Assembly (NCBI GenBank): GCA_964452045.1
Contig: CAYVKM010000142.1
Location: 1-5,764, forward strand
Length of the DNA: 5,764 nucleotides
Direction: 5' to 3'
DNA from: CAYVKM01 sp964452045
Lineage (GTDB): Bacteria > Calditrichota > Calditrichia > RBG-13-44-9
The translations under genes and the position numbers were made by a program. Below the pieces are notes generated by a model. That model was not told where the DNA came from. It did no database searches and saw nothing but the letters and a program-made list of their open reading frames with translations. Below, one piece after another: positions 5,651 through 5,764 of this stretch. Numbering within the stretch: position 1 is the first letter of the stretch; each line of letters begins with the position of its first letter.

Positions 5651-5764
5651 GATTTAGTGAGAGTTATTATTGAGCTGTCTCTAATTAAAATTATGGCAAA
5701 AAATTTAATAATATTTCACGCATTGTAAAGCCCAAGCAATACTATTAAAATTGATCTTACTCTG
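5651..5764. other. AT-rich end of the window, no gene seen
   Basis: The last 114 bases contain no frame of meaningful length and no convincing terminator hairpin. The final nine bases, CTTACTCTG, also occur at 2105-2113 at the edge of the GC-rich block. Confidence 0.5.

Noticed and set aside
1..5764. CRISPR array, tRNA, rRNA, integron attC or complete insertion sequence.
   Set aside because: I read the sequence for regularly spaced repeats, cloverleaf-like elements, attC core sites and transposase motifs and saw none.

Overview
The window is an AT-rich stretch of bacterial DNA in which every supportable gene lies on the plus strand. Four of the six complete or nearly complete genes start with a lipoprotein signal peptide, so most of the products are probably envelope proteins. 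This mix (discoidin-type C-terminus, parvulin lipoprotein, PEGA lipoprotein, CsgG/TolB-N-like lipoprotein), together with AT-rich DNA and some starts lacking a Shine-Dalgarno, fits a Gram-negative of the wider FCB/Calditrichota/Marinimicrobia type. That placement is inference: there is no rRNA or marker gene here. A run of ten Ns at 3462-3471 shows this is a draft or metagenome scaffold.

Layout. Positions 2-247 hold the C-terminal end of a discoidin (F5/8 type C)-like protein. It is followed after 33 bases by a 496-residue parvulin-type prolyl isomerase lipoprotein (281-1771). Positions 1772-2307 are non-coding as far as I can tell, but include a sharply bounded GC-rich block (58% GC in 2101-2200, against 19% in the preceding 100 bases and 26% in 2221-2320). 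Then comes an isolated 274-residue gene (2308-3132) with a weak DUF3800-like (RNase H-fold) pattern. A perfect 10-bp inverted repeat (2290-2299 / 3128-3137) brackets it. Directly after the right repeat arm, an unrelated coding-like frame (3131-3307) begins without a start codon. It looks like the 3' end of a gene cut off when the islet arrived, and it overlaps the next start by 11 bases.

Positions 3297-4080 hold one lipoprotein gene broken by the assembly gap. It is followed by a PEGA-domain lipoprotein (4178-4663, strong Shine-Dalgarno), a convincing intrinsic terminator (4696-4744), a 280-base AT-rich spacer with an inverted and a direct repeat, and a CsgG/TolB-N-like lipoprotein (5024-5650). 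The last 114 bases hold no gene.

How the genes may work together. The parvulin lipoprotein would assist folding of exported proteins. The PEGA and CsgG/TolB-N-like lipoproteins are probably periplasm-facing structural or assembly factors of unknown partner. The 2308 gene does not belong to this theme and is best read as accessory cargo, possibly mobile or defence-related, but nothing in the window proves that. I do not see a clear complete new system. The most promising lead is the bracketed islet at about 2097-3137.
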